Origin: Pseudomonadales bacterium
GTDB taxonomy: Bacteria > Pseudomonadota > Gammaproteobacteria > Pseudomonadales > Ketobacteraceae
Length of the DNA: 64,000 nucleotides
Direction: 5' to 3'
Assembly: GCA_002708905.1 (NCBI GenBank)
Contig: PAPM01000030.1
Location: forward strand, 107,333 to 171,332
Shown here: one piece after another, positions 54,476-64,000 of the stretch
Numbering within the stretch: the stretch's first letter is position 1
Layout: every line of letters starts with the position of its first letter
Program-made: the position numbers and the translations under genes
Notes under the pieces: model-generated
Told to the model about the DNA's origin: nothing
The model's input: the letters and a program-made list of their open reading frames with translations, nothing else
The model's database searches: none

Positions 54476-56919
54476 CAGCTGGCCTTCCTGCTGTCACTGC
54501 GGCCGAATTCGCGGGTCATTAATCCGCGCAGGGCGCTGGCCATCTCTGCTGCACTTTCATAACGTTTGGACGGTTCTTTCTGCAGGGCCTTGTTCACAAC
54601 CCGCACCACACCGGCGGATAATTCCGGTCGCAGCTCCCGTACGCTGATGTATTTTTTATTCAGGATCTGATAGGCCAGATTGGCAATGCTGTCGCCGCTA
54701 AAGGGCAGGGCGCCGGTGAGCAACTGATACAGGGTGACACCCAGGCTATACACATCACTGGCACCGGTTACTTTAGAACCTTTCAGCTGCTCGGGGGACA
54801 TATACACCGGGCTACCCAACATATCACCGGTTTTGGTTTTGGAATCATCCACAATGCGGGCAATGCCAAAATCCGCCACCTTCACCTGACCACTGTTCTG
54901 GTCGTACATAATATTGCCAGGCTTGATATCACGATGCACAATGTTCTGCTGATGGGCATAAGCCAGGGCTTCTGCAACTTCAGCCACCACCTCATACACC
55001 TCTGCAATAGGTAGTAAAGTGGATTCAGACACGCATCGATCCAGGGATTTGCCTTCCACATAATCCATAGCGATGAACGCCAGATCGGTTTCCTCTCCCA
55101 CATCGTACACCGTGACAATATTGGGATGATTCAACCGCCCGGCCGCTTCCGCCTCTCGGAAGAAGCGTTCTTTGATCACGTTCAACTGCGCCGTATCAAA
55201 CTCGCGATAACTCAGTGTTTTAATGGCCACACGACGGGAGATTTTTGGATCCAGTCCCAGGTACACCACGCCCATGGCGCCGCGACCCAGTTCCCGTTCG
55301 ATTTCGTAGCGTCCCAGAATCGGTTTGTTCAACTCCTGGGACGGCATCACCAGGCTGTGGGTAGCGGAAAAGTCGGTCGTCACCTGAACCGGTTCCGACA
55401 ACTGCTGCAACGCGTCTGCTCGCTTGCGGGCATCTTTGAACTTGGGCTTGCGATCCACCAGCAGCTGATAGGTGCGGGCCGCTTCCTGATACTGGCGCTT
55501 GCGCTCCTGTTGCACGCCGATGTCATAGAGCAGGGTCAACACCGCCTCGGTGGAATTGCAGGGTCGCAGTGCCGCCAGAGCCTCATCCAGCCGGCCCTGC
55601 TGATACCATTGCTGCCCCAGTTGATAGCTGATGTTGTGATTTTCCCACTGTAACTGAGTCCACTGACGTCGACGCTGTTTCCACAACAGCATCATGGCAC
55701 TGGTCGCCGTAAACCAGACCATCACCAAGGGCAGGGGCAGGATCTGCTGATAGCTTAGTTGCCAGGCCACCTGAATTACACTCAGGGTAATGATGATCAC
55801 TGCACCCATCATCATGGCCATGGAGTTGCGGAACAGGGGCTGAATCCATAACAGATAGAACAAACCCATTACCGCCAGCACCCCGGTCATCCAGTGACGC
55901 CATGAGGGACGCACCAGGGTTTTCTGGTTCTGCAACGCCAGCAGTGTAGTGGCCACCGACGCACCCAACCCTGGATCTGTTGCCATGATCCACAACGGTT
56001 GTTCCGGTGCTTTCTTCAAAGCCTGGGATTGACTGTAGCGGGGAATGTTTGCTGCTGGATTGGGTATCCACGAGCTGCCGCTCAGGCTAATGGGCTGAGC
56101 AATGTGGGCCATCTCTATGGCATAAGCCGTGTCGAAGGTGACCGTGGGCTCTTCGTTGATTTCCAGAGTACGGGCCAACTGTCGCATGTACAGTGACAGG
56201 GCCAGGCCAGGATGGATCTGGGATTCCTGCTCCCAGATTAACTGGCGGGGACCGCCGGCTTGCGCCCTGTCCACTGCGCGATAGGCTGAACCCTGTAAAC
56301 GGGGATCCACCGGCCAACCGGCCACCTGTAATTGGTTGCGCCGATCCAGCCAACTACGCATCCAGGACACCATCTCAGCAGGCATCCAGTTCAGAGAATC
56401 CCAGGGTAGACTGTCCTTGTGTTCAATGGGGTACGCCTGTTCAGGGAACGCAGACACCCCGGCATCCGTTAATCCCAGCAGGATATCGCCCCGCTGTAGC
56501 CGCCGCTGCAATTGGCGGAAGCGCTGGTTCTGCTCCTGCCAGGCCTGCACGGCTTCCGGCGCAGTCTCGGATTTCTCCAGCCAGTTCAATAATCTCTCAG
56601 CGGCCACGTTTTCTTCCCGCAGGGGATGATCCAGCACCATGCCCACCAGCGCGCCCTTTTTCAGTAACAGGGGCAACAGATCAGACTGGCCGGGATCCCG
56701 CTGCAGTTGCAGCACGGATTCCTGTTCCAGTTCAATCAAGGCTATATCAGAGGGCTGATTAACAGGAGCAGACAGGCGCTGGCCCAGCTGGTAATACCAA
56801 CGTTCCAGCAGCAGGGCAGAATCGGGCCTGATAACTCCGGACAGCAACAGAATACCGCTGATCAGCACCAGGCCTTTAAGACTGATCAAGTTCTGTAGCC
56901 AGTTGTTTAATAACGACAT
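54475..56919 (-). CDS. CHASE2-type membrane Ser/Thr protein kinase
   Basis: In this 814-residue protein the kinase domain is C-terminal (about residues 535-790: GRYEIERELGRGAMGVVY, VAIKTL, HRDIKPGNIM, VADFGIAR, GSPVYMSPEQL). The N-terminal half holds a CHASE2 sensor after one helix, then three membrane helices (about 350-425) and a TPR-like linker (about 440-500). This is the reverse of the usual kinase-first order. The ribosome site before the ATG at 56919 is weak. Confidence 0.92.
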   Translation of the reverse strand: MSLLNNWLQNLISLKGLVLISGILLLSGVIRPDSALLLERWYYQLGQRLSAPVNQPSDIALIELEQESVLQLQRDPGQSDLLPLLLKKGALVGMVLDHPLREENVAAERLLNWLEKSETAPEAVQAWQEQNQRFRQLQRRLQRGDILLGLTDAGVSAFPEQAYPIEHKDSLPWDSLNWMPAEMVSWMRSWLDRRNQLQVAGWPVDPRLQGSAYRAVDRAQAGGPRQLIWEQESQIHPGLALSLYMRQLARTLEINEEPTVTFDTAYAIEMAHIAQPISLSGSSWIPNPAANIPRYSQSQALKKAPEQPLWIMATDPGLGASVATTLLALQNQKTLVRPSWRHWMTGVLAVMGLFYLLWIQPLFRNSMAMMMGAVIIITLSVIQVAWQLSYQQILPLPLVMVWFTATSAMMLLWKQRRRQWTQLQWENHNISYQLGQQWYQQGRLDEALAALRPCNSTEAVLTLLYDIGVQQERKRQYQEAARTYQLLVDRKPKFKDARKRADALQQLSEPVQVTTDFSATHSLVMPSQELNKPILGRYEIERELGRGAMGVVYLGLDPKISRRVAIKTLSYREFDTAQLNVIKERFFREAEAAGRLNHPNIVTVYDVGEETDLAFIAMDYVEGKSLDRCVSESTLLPIAEVYEVVAEVAEALAYAHQQNIVHRDIKPGNIMYDQNSGQVKVADFGIARIVDDSKTKTGDMLGSPVYMSPEQLKGSKVTGASDVYSLGVTLYQLLTGALPFSGDSIANLAYQILNKKYISVRELRPELSAGVVRVVNKALQKEPSKRYESAAEMASALRGLMTREFGRSDSRKAS

Positions 56920-57012
56920 AGTAAAACTATAGTCGCTATTTGGGGGATTCCTCCCCCGCCTGCAAAACAAAATGTGGACTGCGCCGCAAATACACCTTAA
57001 CAGTGTTAGGTG

Positions 57013-57477
57013 CTATTTTTTCTCACTGATCCAAAGCTTGATCACACCCACCACTACCGGCGTGCCGTTGGTATCGGTGGCGGTCACCTTCACGTCCAGG
57101 TCGCCGGGTTTCCAGTCTGCCGGGTTGATCTCGGCGACGCCGGTGATATCGCTCCCGGCCTTGGCGGTGTAATCCACACTCATGCCCTTGGGAATCCAGC
57201 GCAAATGCTTGGGAATGGAGGCTTCGGCACAGACCCCCATGGCCATTTCCAGCAGGTTACAGATGGCGATCACGTGCACCGTACCAATGTGGTTCTGGAC
57301 AGCACGACGCTTCTTCATGGATACCCGTGCGTAGTTGGGACGCAGCTCCTCAATGGTTGCGCCCACGGTTTTAAAATAAGGCGCCTTCCTGGAAATCACT
57401 TGCGATATCAGAAACTTACCACCAGGCAGCGGCGATACCTTTTGCCACATATCCATTACATAATTACTACTCGACAT
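57013..57477 (-). CDS. Hotdog-fold protein (DUF4442)
   Basis: The 154-residue protein has the DUF4442 pattern: APYFKTVGATIEELRPNYARVSMKKRRAVQNHIGTVHVIAICNLLEMAMG. It is related to thioesterases and lacks a clear catalytic acid. It sits between the kinase operon and the diguanylate cyclase, which is divergent. Confidence 0.88.
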   Translation of the reverse strand: MSSSNYVMDMWQKVSPLPGGKFLISQVISRKAPYFKTVGATIEELRPNYARVSMKKRRAVQNHIGTVHVIAICNLLEMAMGVCAEASIPKHLRWIPKGMSVDYTAKAGSDITGVAEINPADWKPGDLDVKVTATDTNGTPVVVGVIKLWISEKK

Positions 57478-57566
57478 ACATCTGACCTCCGGGAATCTCG
57501 TCTATACTTGCTGAAACATTATACAAAAACTGTTTCACCTGACCTTCTGACAAAGAACCATCACGC

Positions 57567-59462
57567 ATGCATCGGCTTTTATCGCGAGCGCTCACGCTCC
57601 ATACACTTTTCAGCCTGCTGCTGATGTTCGCCCTGGGCGCATCGGTATGGCCCGCACACGCGTCTACGGTTAAGGTAATGGACCAACATCAGAGTCTGAC
57701 GTTGTCCAACCAGCTGCTACTGTTGGAAGACCCTGACAGCAACATGGATCTGGAAGACGCCAAGGCAGCCCTGGCGAACGGTCGCTTTCAAGCCATTACC
57801 GATGATCATCTGCAACTCGGCTACAGCAACAGCAGCTACTGGCTTTACTTTAAACTCCACAACGGATTACTGGCTCACACTGCCAACAACCGCGAAGATC
57901 GCTTTTATCTGACCGTGGATTATCCCCTGCTGGATAACGTAGAGTTTTTCCATCAGCGTGATAATCAACTGTTCTCTATGGTCACCGGCGACATTTACCT
58001 GTTCAGCCAGCGCTATTTTAGCCTTAACAGCTATGTGTTTCCCTTAGCTTTAACGCCGGGGGAAACCGGCGAAATATACATACGGGTGTTTACCACCAGC
58101 TCGCTGCTGTTGCCAATTAAATTGCAGACTGAGCAGTCTTTTATTGATGAACGCTTCACCCTGGATACGCTGGATGGTATCTACATCGGCATCACCGTTG
58201 GACTGGGTATCTATAACCTGTTTCTGTGGCTGGGCATTCGGTCACGGGTCTACGGACTGTACGTATTGATGGTGTTCAACATCATGCTGTTCAATACCAG
58301 TATTACCGGACTGACCTTTCGTTTCTGGCCGGAGAGCCTGTATTTTCAGCAGATTCCCGTTTACCTGTTCAGCTACACTTCCGGCATCGCCGTGATTCTG
58401 TTTGGCATGGCCTATCTTAAAACCCATGCCAACCATCCCTACTTTCATCGCCTGCTCCAATGTCTGATTGTTGTCTGCATCAGCCTGATTCCGACTCTGT
58501 TTTTTGCCCCCATTCCCCTATCGGCCAAGCTGACGGCGGCCGTGACCGTCGTCTGCGCGCTTTCTTTGATCGGGGCAGCCATACGCAGCCTGCTGTCTGG
58601 TTATCGCCCCGCTATCTATTACTGCCTGGGGCAGGGTGCAGTGATAATCAGCGTGCTGTTCACCGCTCTGACCTCACAGAAAATCATTCCGCTGTATCAC
58701 ATCGCTCCAACGGTAATGAAATGGTGCTCCGCCTTCGAGCTGATCCTGTTTTCCATTGGATTGGCAGACATGGTGCACAACGAACGCCGACTGCGGGAAA
58801 AAGCACAGAAAGAAACCGCACAGGCGCAGCAGGAATTACTGGATGCACAAATCAAACTGAATCACGACCTGGATGATCTGGTGACACAGCGCACACGCGA
58901 GCTGGAACGGGCCAATATGCAGTTAAGGGATTTGAATACCAAAGACGATCTGACCGAGCTGCGTAATCGTCGTTTCCTGAATGAAGCCCTGCCCAACGAA
59001 TATCGCCGCGCCTACCGGGAAAAAACGCCCCTATCCATTTTGATGCTGGATATCGATTACTTCAAACAACTGAATGACAACTATGGTCACCAGTTTGGCG
59101 ACCATTGCCTGATTCAGGCAAGTCGCTTGCTGGAATCCTGCACCCGGCGACCGCCGGATATCGCAGTGCGCTATGGCGGTGAGGAATTTGTAATCGTGCT
59201 GCCCAATACCGATCTGCAGGGGGCACTCACAGTAGCCGAAAAGATACGTCTCGCCTTTGAAAAACAGGTTATCCAGTACGGCGGTCAAACGGCTAATCTG
59301 ACGGTCAGTATCGGACTGGTAAGCGAGACACCAGCCCACCGGGACCAGCACGAATCCCTGCTGCGGCTCGCTGATGACCTGCTTTATCAAGCCAAAGCAA
59401 AAGGTCGCAACCGGGTGGAAGCAGCCGGGCAAACCGCGCTGCCCTCGCAGGGAGCGATATAG
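57567..59462 (+). CDS. Diguanylate cyclase with 7TMR-DISM sensor
   Basis: The 631-residue protein has a signal peptide, a DISM extracellular domain (about 40-190), seven membrane helices (about 205-400), a coiled coil and a GGDEF domain with RYGGEEFVIVLPN. It makes cyclic di-GMP. The GGEEF active site is intact. An RxxD-type inhibitory site is not clearly seen. Confidence 0.94.
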   Translation: MHRLLSRALTLHTLFSLLLMFALGASVWPAHASTVKVMDQHQSLTLSNQLLLLEDPDSNMDLEDAKAALANGRFQAITDDHLQLGYSNSSYWLYFKLHNGLLAHTANNREDRFYLTVDYPLLDNVEFFHQRDNQLFSMVTGDIYLFSQRYFSLNSYVFPLALTPGETGEIYIRVFTTSSLLLPIKLQTEQSFIDERFTLDTLDGIYIGITVGLGIYNLFLWLGIRSRVYGLYVLMVFNIMLFNTSITGLTFRFWPESLYFQQIPVYLFSYTSGIAVILFGMAYLKTHANHPYFHRLLQCLIVVCISLIPTLFFAPIPLSAKLTAAVTVVCALSLIGAAIRSLLSGYRPAIYYCLGQGAVIISVLFTALTSQKIIPLYHIAPTVMKWCSAFELILFSIGLADMVHNERRLREKAQKETAQAQQELLDAQIKLNHDLDDLVTQRTRELERANMQLRDLNTKDDLTELRNRRFLNEALPNEYRRAYREKTPLSILMLDIDYFKQLNDNYGHQFGDHCLIQASRLLESCTRRPPDIAVRYGGEEFVIVLPNTDLQGALTVAEKIRLAFEKQVIQYGGQTANLTVSIGLVSETPAHRDQHESLLRLADDLLYQAKAKGRNRVEAAGQTALPSQGAI

Positions 59463-59498
59463 CATACCTGCACTACGTACCGAGCTCCGATAAACTGG

Positions 59499-59693
59499 TC
59501 AGGCATCATCCTCACTTTGAACCGACACAAGCAATCGGCCCATGGCATCCTCAGAAATAACAAACACAATAGGTTTGCAGCAAACCTGGCAGTCCTCAAT
59601 ATACTGTTGACCCACTTCCCCGGGATCCACCAGAACACTGATGAATTCACCACAGTAGGGACAGCTGATCTCTGTTTCTTTTAATTCTTCCAT
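59499..59693 (-). CDS. CPXCG-motif cysteine-rich small protein
   Basis: The 64-residue protein has CPYCGEF near residue 11 and CQVCCKP near residue 35, a zinc-ribbon-like pair. It belongs to the CPXCG family of unknown function. It is convergent with the diguanylate cyclase gene. Confidence 0.9.
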   Translation of the reverse strand: MEELKETEISCPYCGEFISVLVDPGEVGQQYIEDCQVCCKPIVFVISEDAMGRLLVSVQSEDDA

Positions 59694-59883
59694 TGCGTTG
59701 GCGCTCCACTCTCACAGCCAAACCCACTTCAAAAATGGCCAGAAACAATAGCCAATTTGGCCTTAACAGTTTGCTAGCTTGATTACTTTTCACCCCACAA
59801 CTTGATAACCTGAAGCGAGGTTATGTCTGCTGAATTTACCAAATCTCAGGTTTACCATCCGCCCCCCTTCCCAGGAGCAGTAT

Positions 59884-61461
59884 ATGAAAAGAATAAATAC
59901 GTTAGGAAGTTGGCTTGGCGCCGTCGCGCTTATGGCCACCGGCTGGGCAGCCCCAGCTCTCGCGTTGCAAGATGACACAGTTGAAACCAGCTTGGGCACC
60001 ATTATCGGTGTAACAGATGGTTATGGTACGCGCTTCATGGGAATTCCCTATGCACAACCCCCGGTCGGCAATCTGCGTTGGGCTGCTCCGCAACCGATCA
60101 CAGAATTACCCCAACCATTCGCCGCCGACACGGCCGGCAGCAGCTGCCCGCAAGCGCCTTCCCCCTTTGGCGAGCCGAGCATTAACGAAGACTGCCTATA
60201 CCTGAACGTGTATCGCCCAGAAGGCAACTTTCCCCCAAGCCGGAAATTACCGGTTATGGTTTGGATTCACGGCGGTGCCTTCACCTATGGCGGCGGCGCC
60301 CTTTATGACCCCACTCCGCTGGTAAAAGAAGGCGTCATCGTGGTTACCATCAACTACCGTATTGGTGCCCTTGGCTTTATGGCCCACCCTGCACTCACAG
60401 CAGAAGCCGGTAGTTCAGGTAATTACGGCATTATGGACCAACAGATGGCATTAAACTGGGTTCAGGACAACATCGCTGCTTTTGGTGGTGATACCGAGAA
60501 CGTCACCATATTCGGACAATCAGCGGGTGGCTTGAGCAGCCATGTACACCTGGCAGCACCTGCTTCTGCGGGCTTGTTCGACAAAGCCATTATTCAGAGT
60601 GGTGCCTATTTGTTGGAACAACCCGGCTTGGCGGAATGGCAGTACCTCGGTTTGGGTGTCGCCGCGCAAGCAGGCTGTGCAACGGATCAGTCAGTTGACT
60701 GTTTGCGCAACCTCAGTGTTACCGACATTCTTAGCAATCAAGATCCCGGCGCATTGGGCTGGTTACCCATCGTTGATGGCAACGTGCTCACTCAAACCGT
60801 AAAGAGTGCAATAACATCAGGTGAATTCAACCAGGTTCCCGTTATGGAAGGCACCACTGCGGATGAATACACCATGTTCACCGCGCTGGCTTTCGATCTG
60901 GACCCAACCAAGGGACCACTGACCAATGACGGCTATCAGCAAGCGATTATTGATTTGGGCTTTCCAGAAGAAGCTGCTCCACTAGTAGCCCTTTTCTATC
61001 CGCCGTTCCTGTATCAGAATGCCGGAGCCGCTTTCAGCGCCATGGGCACCGACTTTTTATTCGCTTGTAACTCACGTTCTTCGTTACTGGCACTGTCTAA
61101 GCATGTTCGCACCTACGGTTACGAGTTCGCTGACGACGAAGCACCTTATACCGCATTACCCCCAGTGAGTTTTCCCTACGGAGCCAGCCACGGCACCGAA
61201 ATCCAGTTTCTTATGAACGCCTTTGACAGCGGCGAATTAACTGAAGAGCAACAAGCGCTGTCTGAGGAAATGATCACCTTCTGGACAAAATTTGCCAAGA
61301 ATGGCAACCCCAATGCCCCGGGTTCATTTTACTGGCCTCAGTACAACGGCCTGCATGGCATTATGATGTCGTTGCAGACTCCGAAGTCCTTGCCCAAGCT
61401 TGGCTTTAAAATTCGCCATAAGTGTGATTTTTGGACCACACTGTTCAGCCTTGCGCCCTAA
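59884..61461 (+). CDS. Secreted type B carboxylesterase
   Basis: The 525-residue protein has a signal peptide (ending PALA). Type B carboxylesterase motifs follow: FMGIPYAQPPVGNLRW, EDCLYLNVYRP, VWIHGGAF (oxyanion hole), and the nucleophile FGQSAGG (Ser near residue 215). A Glu near 340 (TADEYTMF) and a His in GASHGTE near 435 complete the triad. It hydrolyses esters, and the substrate is unknown. A MITE-like element lies 19 bases past its stop. Confidence 0.95.
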   Translation: MKRINTLGSWLGAVALMATGWAAPALALQDDTVETSLGTIIGVTDGYGTRFMGIPYAQPPVGNLRWAAPQPITELPQPFAADTAGSSCPQAPSPFGEPSINEDCLYLNVYRPEGNFPPSRKLPVMVWIHGGAFTYGGGALYDPTPLVKEGVIVVTINYRIGALGFMAHPALTAEAGSSGNYGIMDQQMALNWVQDNIAAFGGDTENVTIFGQSAGGLSSHVHLAAPASAGLFDKAIIQSGAYLLEQPGLAEWQYLGLGVAAQAGCATDQSVDCLRNLSVTDILSNQDPGALGWLPIVDGNVLTQTVKSAITSGEFNQVPVMEGTTADEYTMFTALAFDLDPTKGPLTNDGYQQAIIDLGFPEEAAPLVALFYPPFLYQNAGAAFSAMGTDFLFACNSRSSLLALSKHVRTYGYEFADDEAPYTALPPVSFPYGASHGTEIQFLMNAFDSGELTEEQQALSEEMITFWTKFAKNGNPNAPGSFYWPQYNGLHGIMMSLQTPKSLPKLGFKIRHKCDFWTTLFSLAP

Positions 61462-61479
61462 GTCCAAGCTGACTAACAA

Positions 61480-61685
61480 CTAGCAGACTGTTGAAAAAAC
61501 CCGTTCATGCGACAATAGTACACCCAATAGATGAGCAACGGCACAGGCGTGGAGAGCGAGGCAATCAGACCTCGCTTTCCTGTTATTTAAGCCTGGAATC
61601 CGGAATTCCGGAACACTATCCTATTCGCAAGATACGGGCTGATGCGAAAGCTTCGTCATATTGGGATTTTTCAACAGCCTGCTAG
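61480..61685. mobile_element. MITE-like element with terminal inverted repeats
   Basis: The ends are TAGCAGACTGTTGAAAAA (from 61481) and its complement TAGCAGGCTGTTGAAAAA reading inward from 61684; the full 22-base ends agree at 20 positions. CTAG occurs at both outer edges, a possible target duplication. The ~205-bp interior has no ORF and contains an inner hairpin (AGCGAGG / CCTCGCT). A non-autonomous transposon relic is likely. Confidence 0.72.
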
Positions 61686-62530
61686 GACAGCAGCGCGGTT
61701 ATTTCCTTGATGGCCTCGGCATCTTCAGGCGAGACTTTACTGCCGAACCCCAAGAATCCTCCTCTGGGTTGTGCAATCCTGGTTGCAAGCTCAATCAGAT
61801 ACTTGATGTACTCTTTACCCCGAGCCTCTGCGAACTCCGTTTCAATGATTTTCTTGGCTTCCGGCAATTCTGTGCTTGCTTCAATCTTACCTGCACTCGC
61901 CAGTACAAAATATTCAGCGGCTCCCTTAATACTCTGCTGAATACATGCAGCAACGAAAGGATTTCTTGATTTCACACCCTCTTCCAGCATCGAAACAAAC
62001 GCGTTCATTTCACTCTTATCGATCGTCCCATCCGCTCCAGCTACTTTCTGGAAGATCGCAAATGGCGCTTTGAAGAGCGGCTGCATCAATTCTTCTGTTT
62101 CTTCCAGATCTTCATCCGAAATTCTTATTCTTAGATCGACTTCCCCCACCAGTTTTACATTTCCATATTCTTTATACTCTCCGTCCATAGCATACTGCTG
62201 CACCAGGTTAACTCCTTTTCCGGACATCCCACAGCCTGCTTCAACTACAATGGAATCCCTCCTGACATCGTCAACAGTCGAGTATCCATCTTGCGTAATA
62301 GCATAGGCCACAAGCTCCCCGCCCATATTATCAATCTCATTTTGCGCCATATCAGACAGCGACTCAGGCGAACAGACGAACCTGTTCATTTTCACCTTGC
62401 CATCCTTTGTTAAAAAGAAAGCAAAGGGAGTAAAAGAGTCTTCCGTGGAACGAATGTTCTCGGCCGCATAATCGATCGCTTTATAGGCCAGATTCATTGC
62501 TCGTTCTGATATGTAATTTGTGCTTCCCAT
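61682..62530 (-). CDS. TerB-like hypothetical protein
   Basis: The C-terminal half of this 282-residue protein resembles a tellurite-resistance TerB-like helical domain (FAIFQKVAGADGTIDKSEMNAFVSML). The N-terminal half is not recognised (TPFAFFLTKDGKVKMNRFVC, and GGELVAYAITQDG). Its stop codon TAG falls exactly in the end of the MITE-like element, so the last residues could differ from those of an ancestral protein. Confidence 0.7.
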   Translation of the reverse strand: MGSTNYISERAMNLAYKAIDYAAENIRSTEDSFTPFAFFLTKDGKVKMNRFVCSPESLSDMAQNEIDNMGGELVAYAITQDGYSTVDDVRRDSIVVEAGCGMSGKGVNLVQQYAMDGEYKEYGNVKLVGEVDLRIRISDEDLEETEELMQPLFKAPFAIFQKVAGADGTIDKSEMNAFVSMLEEGVKSRNPFVAACIQQSIKGAAEYFVLASAGKIEASTELPEAKKIIETEFAEARGKEYIKYLIELATRIAQPRGGFLGFGSKVSPEDAEAIKEITALLS

Positions 62531-62713
62531 TTATCCTATCCCTTTTTTATAGTTTTTAGTTTTCCAACGATCTGTTTGACAGATGTATTTTGGGTACTGA
62601 AGAGAGTACAGGCCATACAACGATGCATATGTATGGCCTGCCAAGCGCAGTCGGTTCCGACTTAACACTTGGATTACTTTTCGCATCTGATTTCAACAAT
62701 CAAAACTTGATGA

Positions 62714-63247
62714 CTAAAATCGTTTGTAGATACCCAGATTAATAGAGGCCGTTTCTACATCAATATCATAGTCTTCATATTCACCATCAGGATACTGGAT
62801 ATATTCCAGATTCACACCGTAGTTGGAGTTGAAGTCAAAAGAAGCACCAACACCGTACAACAGGCCATTGGCATCGGAAGGATCTTCATCACTGTCATTG
62901 TATTCAATCTTGGCCAAGCCAATTTTTCCATAGAGTTTAAACACGTCGTTAATCGGCAGCATCCCTATAGCGGACACACCGATTAGAAGATCGAGCTCAA
63001 AATCAAAATCCGCATCCTTTACAGTGTCATCCTTTAAACCAATACCAAGCATTGCCTCAGCGGCAAAATACTGATTGAACTCGCCACCAAACTTTACGCT
63101 GAGCGCCTTGGGCTCCACGCTTGCGCTATCCCCATATGCTTTTAAGTCAGTATCCAGCATTAAATAGTCGGCACCAACATAAAACCCGTCAGCAAAGGAA
63201 GCATTAGTCGCACCAAACAGCGCTGCAGCCATGAACATTTTTTTCAT
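62714..63247 (-). CDS. Small outer-membrane beta-barrel protein
   Basis: The 177-residue protein has a signal peptide (AAALFGATNASFA) and eight-strand-like blocks ending in the barrel-type terminus TASINLGIYKRF (last residue Phe, as needed for BAM targeting). It belongs to the OmpA/OMP_b-brl type of small barrels. Function unknown. Confidence 0.88.
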   Translation of the reverse strand: MKKMFMAAALFGATNASFADGFYVGADYLMLDTDLKAYGDSASVEPKALSVKFGGEFNQYFAAEAMLGIGLKDDTVKDADFDFELDLLIGVSAIGMLPINDVFKLYGKIGLAKIEYNDSDEDPSDANGLLYGVGASFDFNSNYGVNLEYIQYPDGEYEDYDIDVETASINLGIYKRF

Positions 63248-63394
63248 TTACTTCTCCATTTTTTTAAGCGACACCAGAAAAGTGCCTCAGATTATAATCA
63301 GCATGTCAGTTAACACTAAGCAATGAGACCGGCCACGATACAGCGATATATAAAACCACCATAGCAGGGTCAGTCCCCTTGAGTGATTTTTGGC

Positions 63395-63838
63395 TTAGAA
63401 GTTACTTTGGATCATAGTGCACTCGCGCACACCTGATTGACCTTTGGATTCATTTACCAATTGAAGTTCCGATCCACCAGAGAAAGCGCCCATCTTGACT
63501 TCTTGCCACACATAGTAGATTTCATTGTTCTTGGTGGAGATCTCCAGCACGGACTCATCATCCTGGGAAGTAATGGTGTGAGTTCCTTCAGGCAGATCAA
63601 ATTTGAAGAACGAGTTTGGTCCGGTTGTACCAGCCAACTTACCATTAACAGTCACCGGCATTGACAACGCCGCCCCCAGTGTCTCATTCCTGTAGACATA
63701 AACCTGAGAATAGCTGGGATTTGGTTTAAATTGCTTCGCTTCAGCATCCATACTGGCCGGCGCTTTGTTAATTGATGCACAACCAGTGAAGAACAAGGCC
63801 CCAACCAAAACGGAGGAAGATACAACATTCTTTAACAT
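63395..63838 (-). CDS. DUF2846-type lipoprotein
   Basis: The 147-residue protein has a lipobox (LFFTGC) and a DUF2846-like domain (SQVYVYRNETLGAALSMPVTVNGKLAG and FFKFDLPEGTHTITSQ). Such lipoproteins are beta-sandwich envelope proteins of unknown role. Confidence 0.87.
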   Translation of the reverse strand: MLKNVVSSSVLVGALFFTGCASINKAPASMDAEAKQFKPNPSYSQVYVYRNETLGAALSMPVTVNGKLAGTTGPNSFFKFDLPEGTHTITSQDDESVLEISTKNNEIYYVWQEVKMGAFSGGSELQLVNESKGQSGVRECTMIQSNF

Positions 63839-64000
63839 TTACTTTCCTTACTTTGTTGTTGATAAAAATCAGAATAAAAATGAAAGCCTAGCCCGGATAT
63901 TTCACCAAACTACTCAAGCAGCCAGGAAACCTGATACCTAATCCCCTGCGCTTAAAGTCCCCCCCCCGGCTGCCCGTAAAAAATCCAAACGATGCACTCA

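Noticed and set aside
53362..56919. Type VI secretion locus
   Set aside because: Kinase, phosphatase and FHA genes are present but no Tss/Hcp/VgrG genes are in the window.
56942..56957. Hairpin GGGGGA-TTCC-TCCCCC before the kinase gene as a terminator
   Set aside because: No T-run follows on the minus strand. It could be a leader hairpin but nothing more can be supported.

Overview
The window is a gammaproteobacterial chromosome segment. The nif gene order (nifENX, accessory ferredoxins, iscA-nifUSV-cysE, nifW, nifZ) follows the Azotobacter/Pseudomonas stutzeri pattern. The extracellular lipase-like lipoprotein, Baeyer-Villiger monooxygenase, AraC regulator and large envelope/EPS loci are typical of marine or oil-associated Gammaproteobacteria. 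A genus cannot be assigned from the sequence alone. No tRNA, rRNA, CRISPR array or intact insertion sequence was seen.

Layout. (1) 1-11809, minus strand: nitrogenase cofactor and Fe-S maturation genes in two transcription units. One starts at a sigma-54 promoter before nifE (nifE-N-X-DUF269-CCE_0567-fdxB-ferredoxin-hypothetical-DUF364). The other starts at a sigma-54 promoter before iscA (iscA-nifU-S-V-cysE-TPR-nifW-nifZ, the last truncated by the window edge). nifHDK is not adjacent. The nifE upstream region holds two perfect NifA-type sites and a second sigma-54 promoter pointing the other way, at a 39-codon membrane-type ORF. (2) 12311-15907: a secreted hypothetical protein, then a sigma-54-preceded pair encoding a small NifZ-like protein and a SagB-type dehydrogenase, then an NYN nuclease-like protein. 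(3) 15968-21447: an MbnP/MbnH copper-type operon with an outer-membrane barrel partner, and a large lipase-like lipoprotein. (4) 21713-31699: BVMO, hybrid kinase, AraC regulator and miscellaneous periplasmic, membrane and regulatory genes.

(5) 31718-53085 is the most interesting part. A nitric-oxide sensing island (33777-41021) lies inside an exopolysaccharide locus. It encodes two different NO-sensor types, a NosP-like FIST protein and an H-NOX with all key haem-pocket residues, each overlapping its own histidine kinase gene. It also encodes a receiver protein with a decayed HD-GYP domain (HnoD-like) and a receiver-AAA+-HTH sigma-54 activator. The flanking EPS operons (wecG/sugar transferase; LruC-lipoprotein-glycosyltransferases-flippase; wza-wzz; wzy-pyruvyltransferase-glycosyltransferase) are each preceded by a -24/-12 box at the right distance from the start codon. 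I infer a circuit NO -> kinase -> sigma-54 activator -> matrix polysaccharide.

(6) 53362-63838: an FHA/PP2C/CHASE2-Ser/Thr-kinase operon, a hotdog protein, a diguanylate cyclase, a carboxylesterase, a ~205 bp MITE-like element, and envelope proteins at the right edge.
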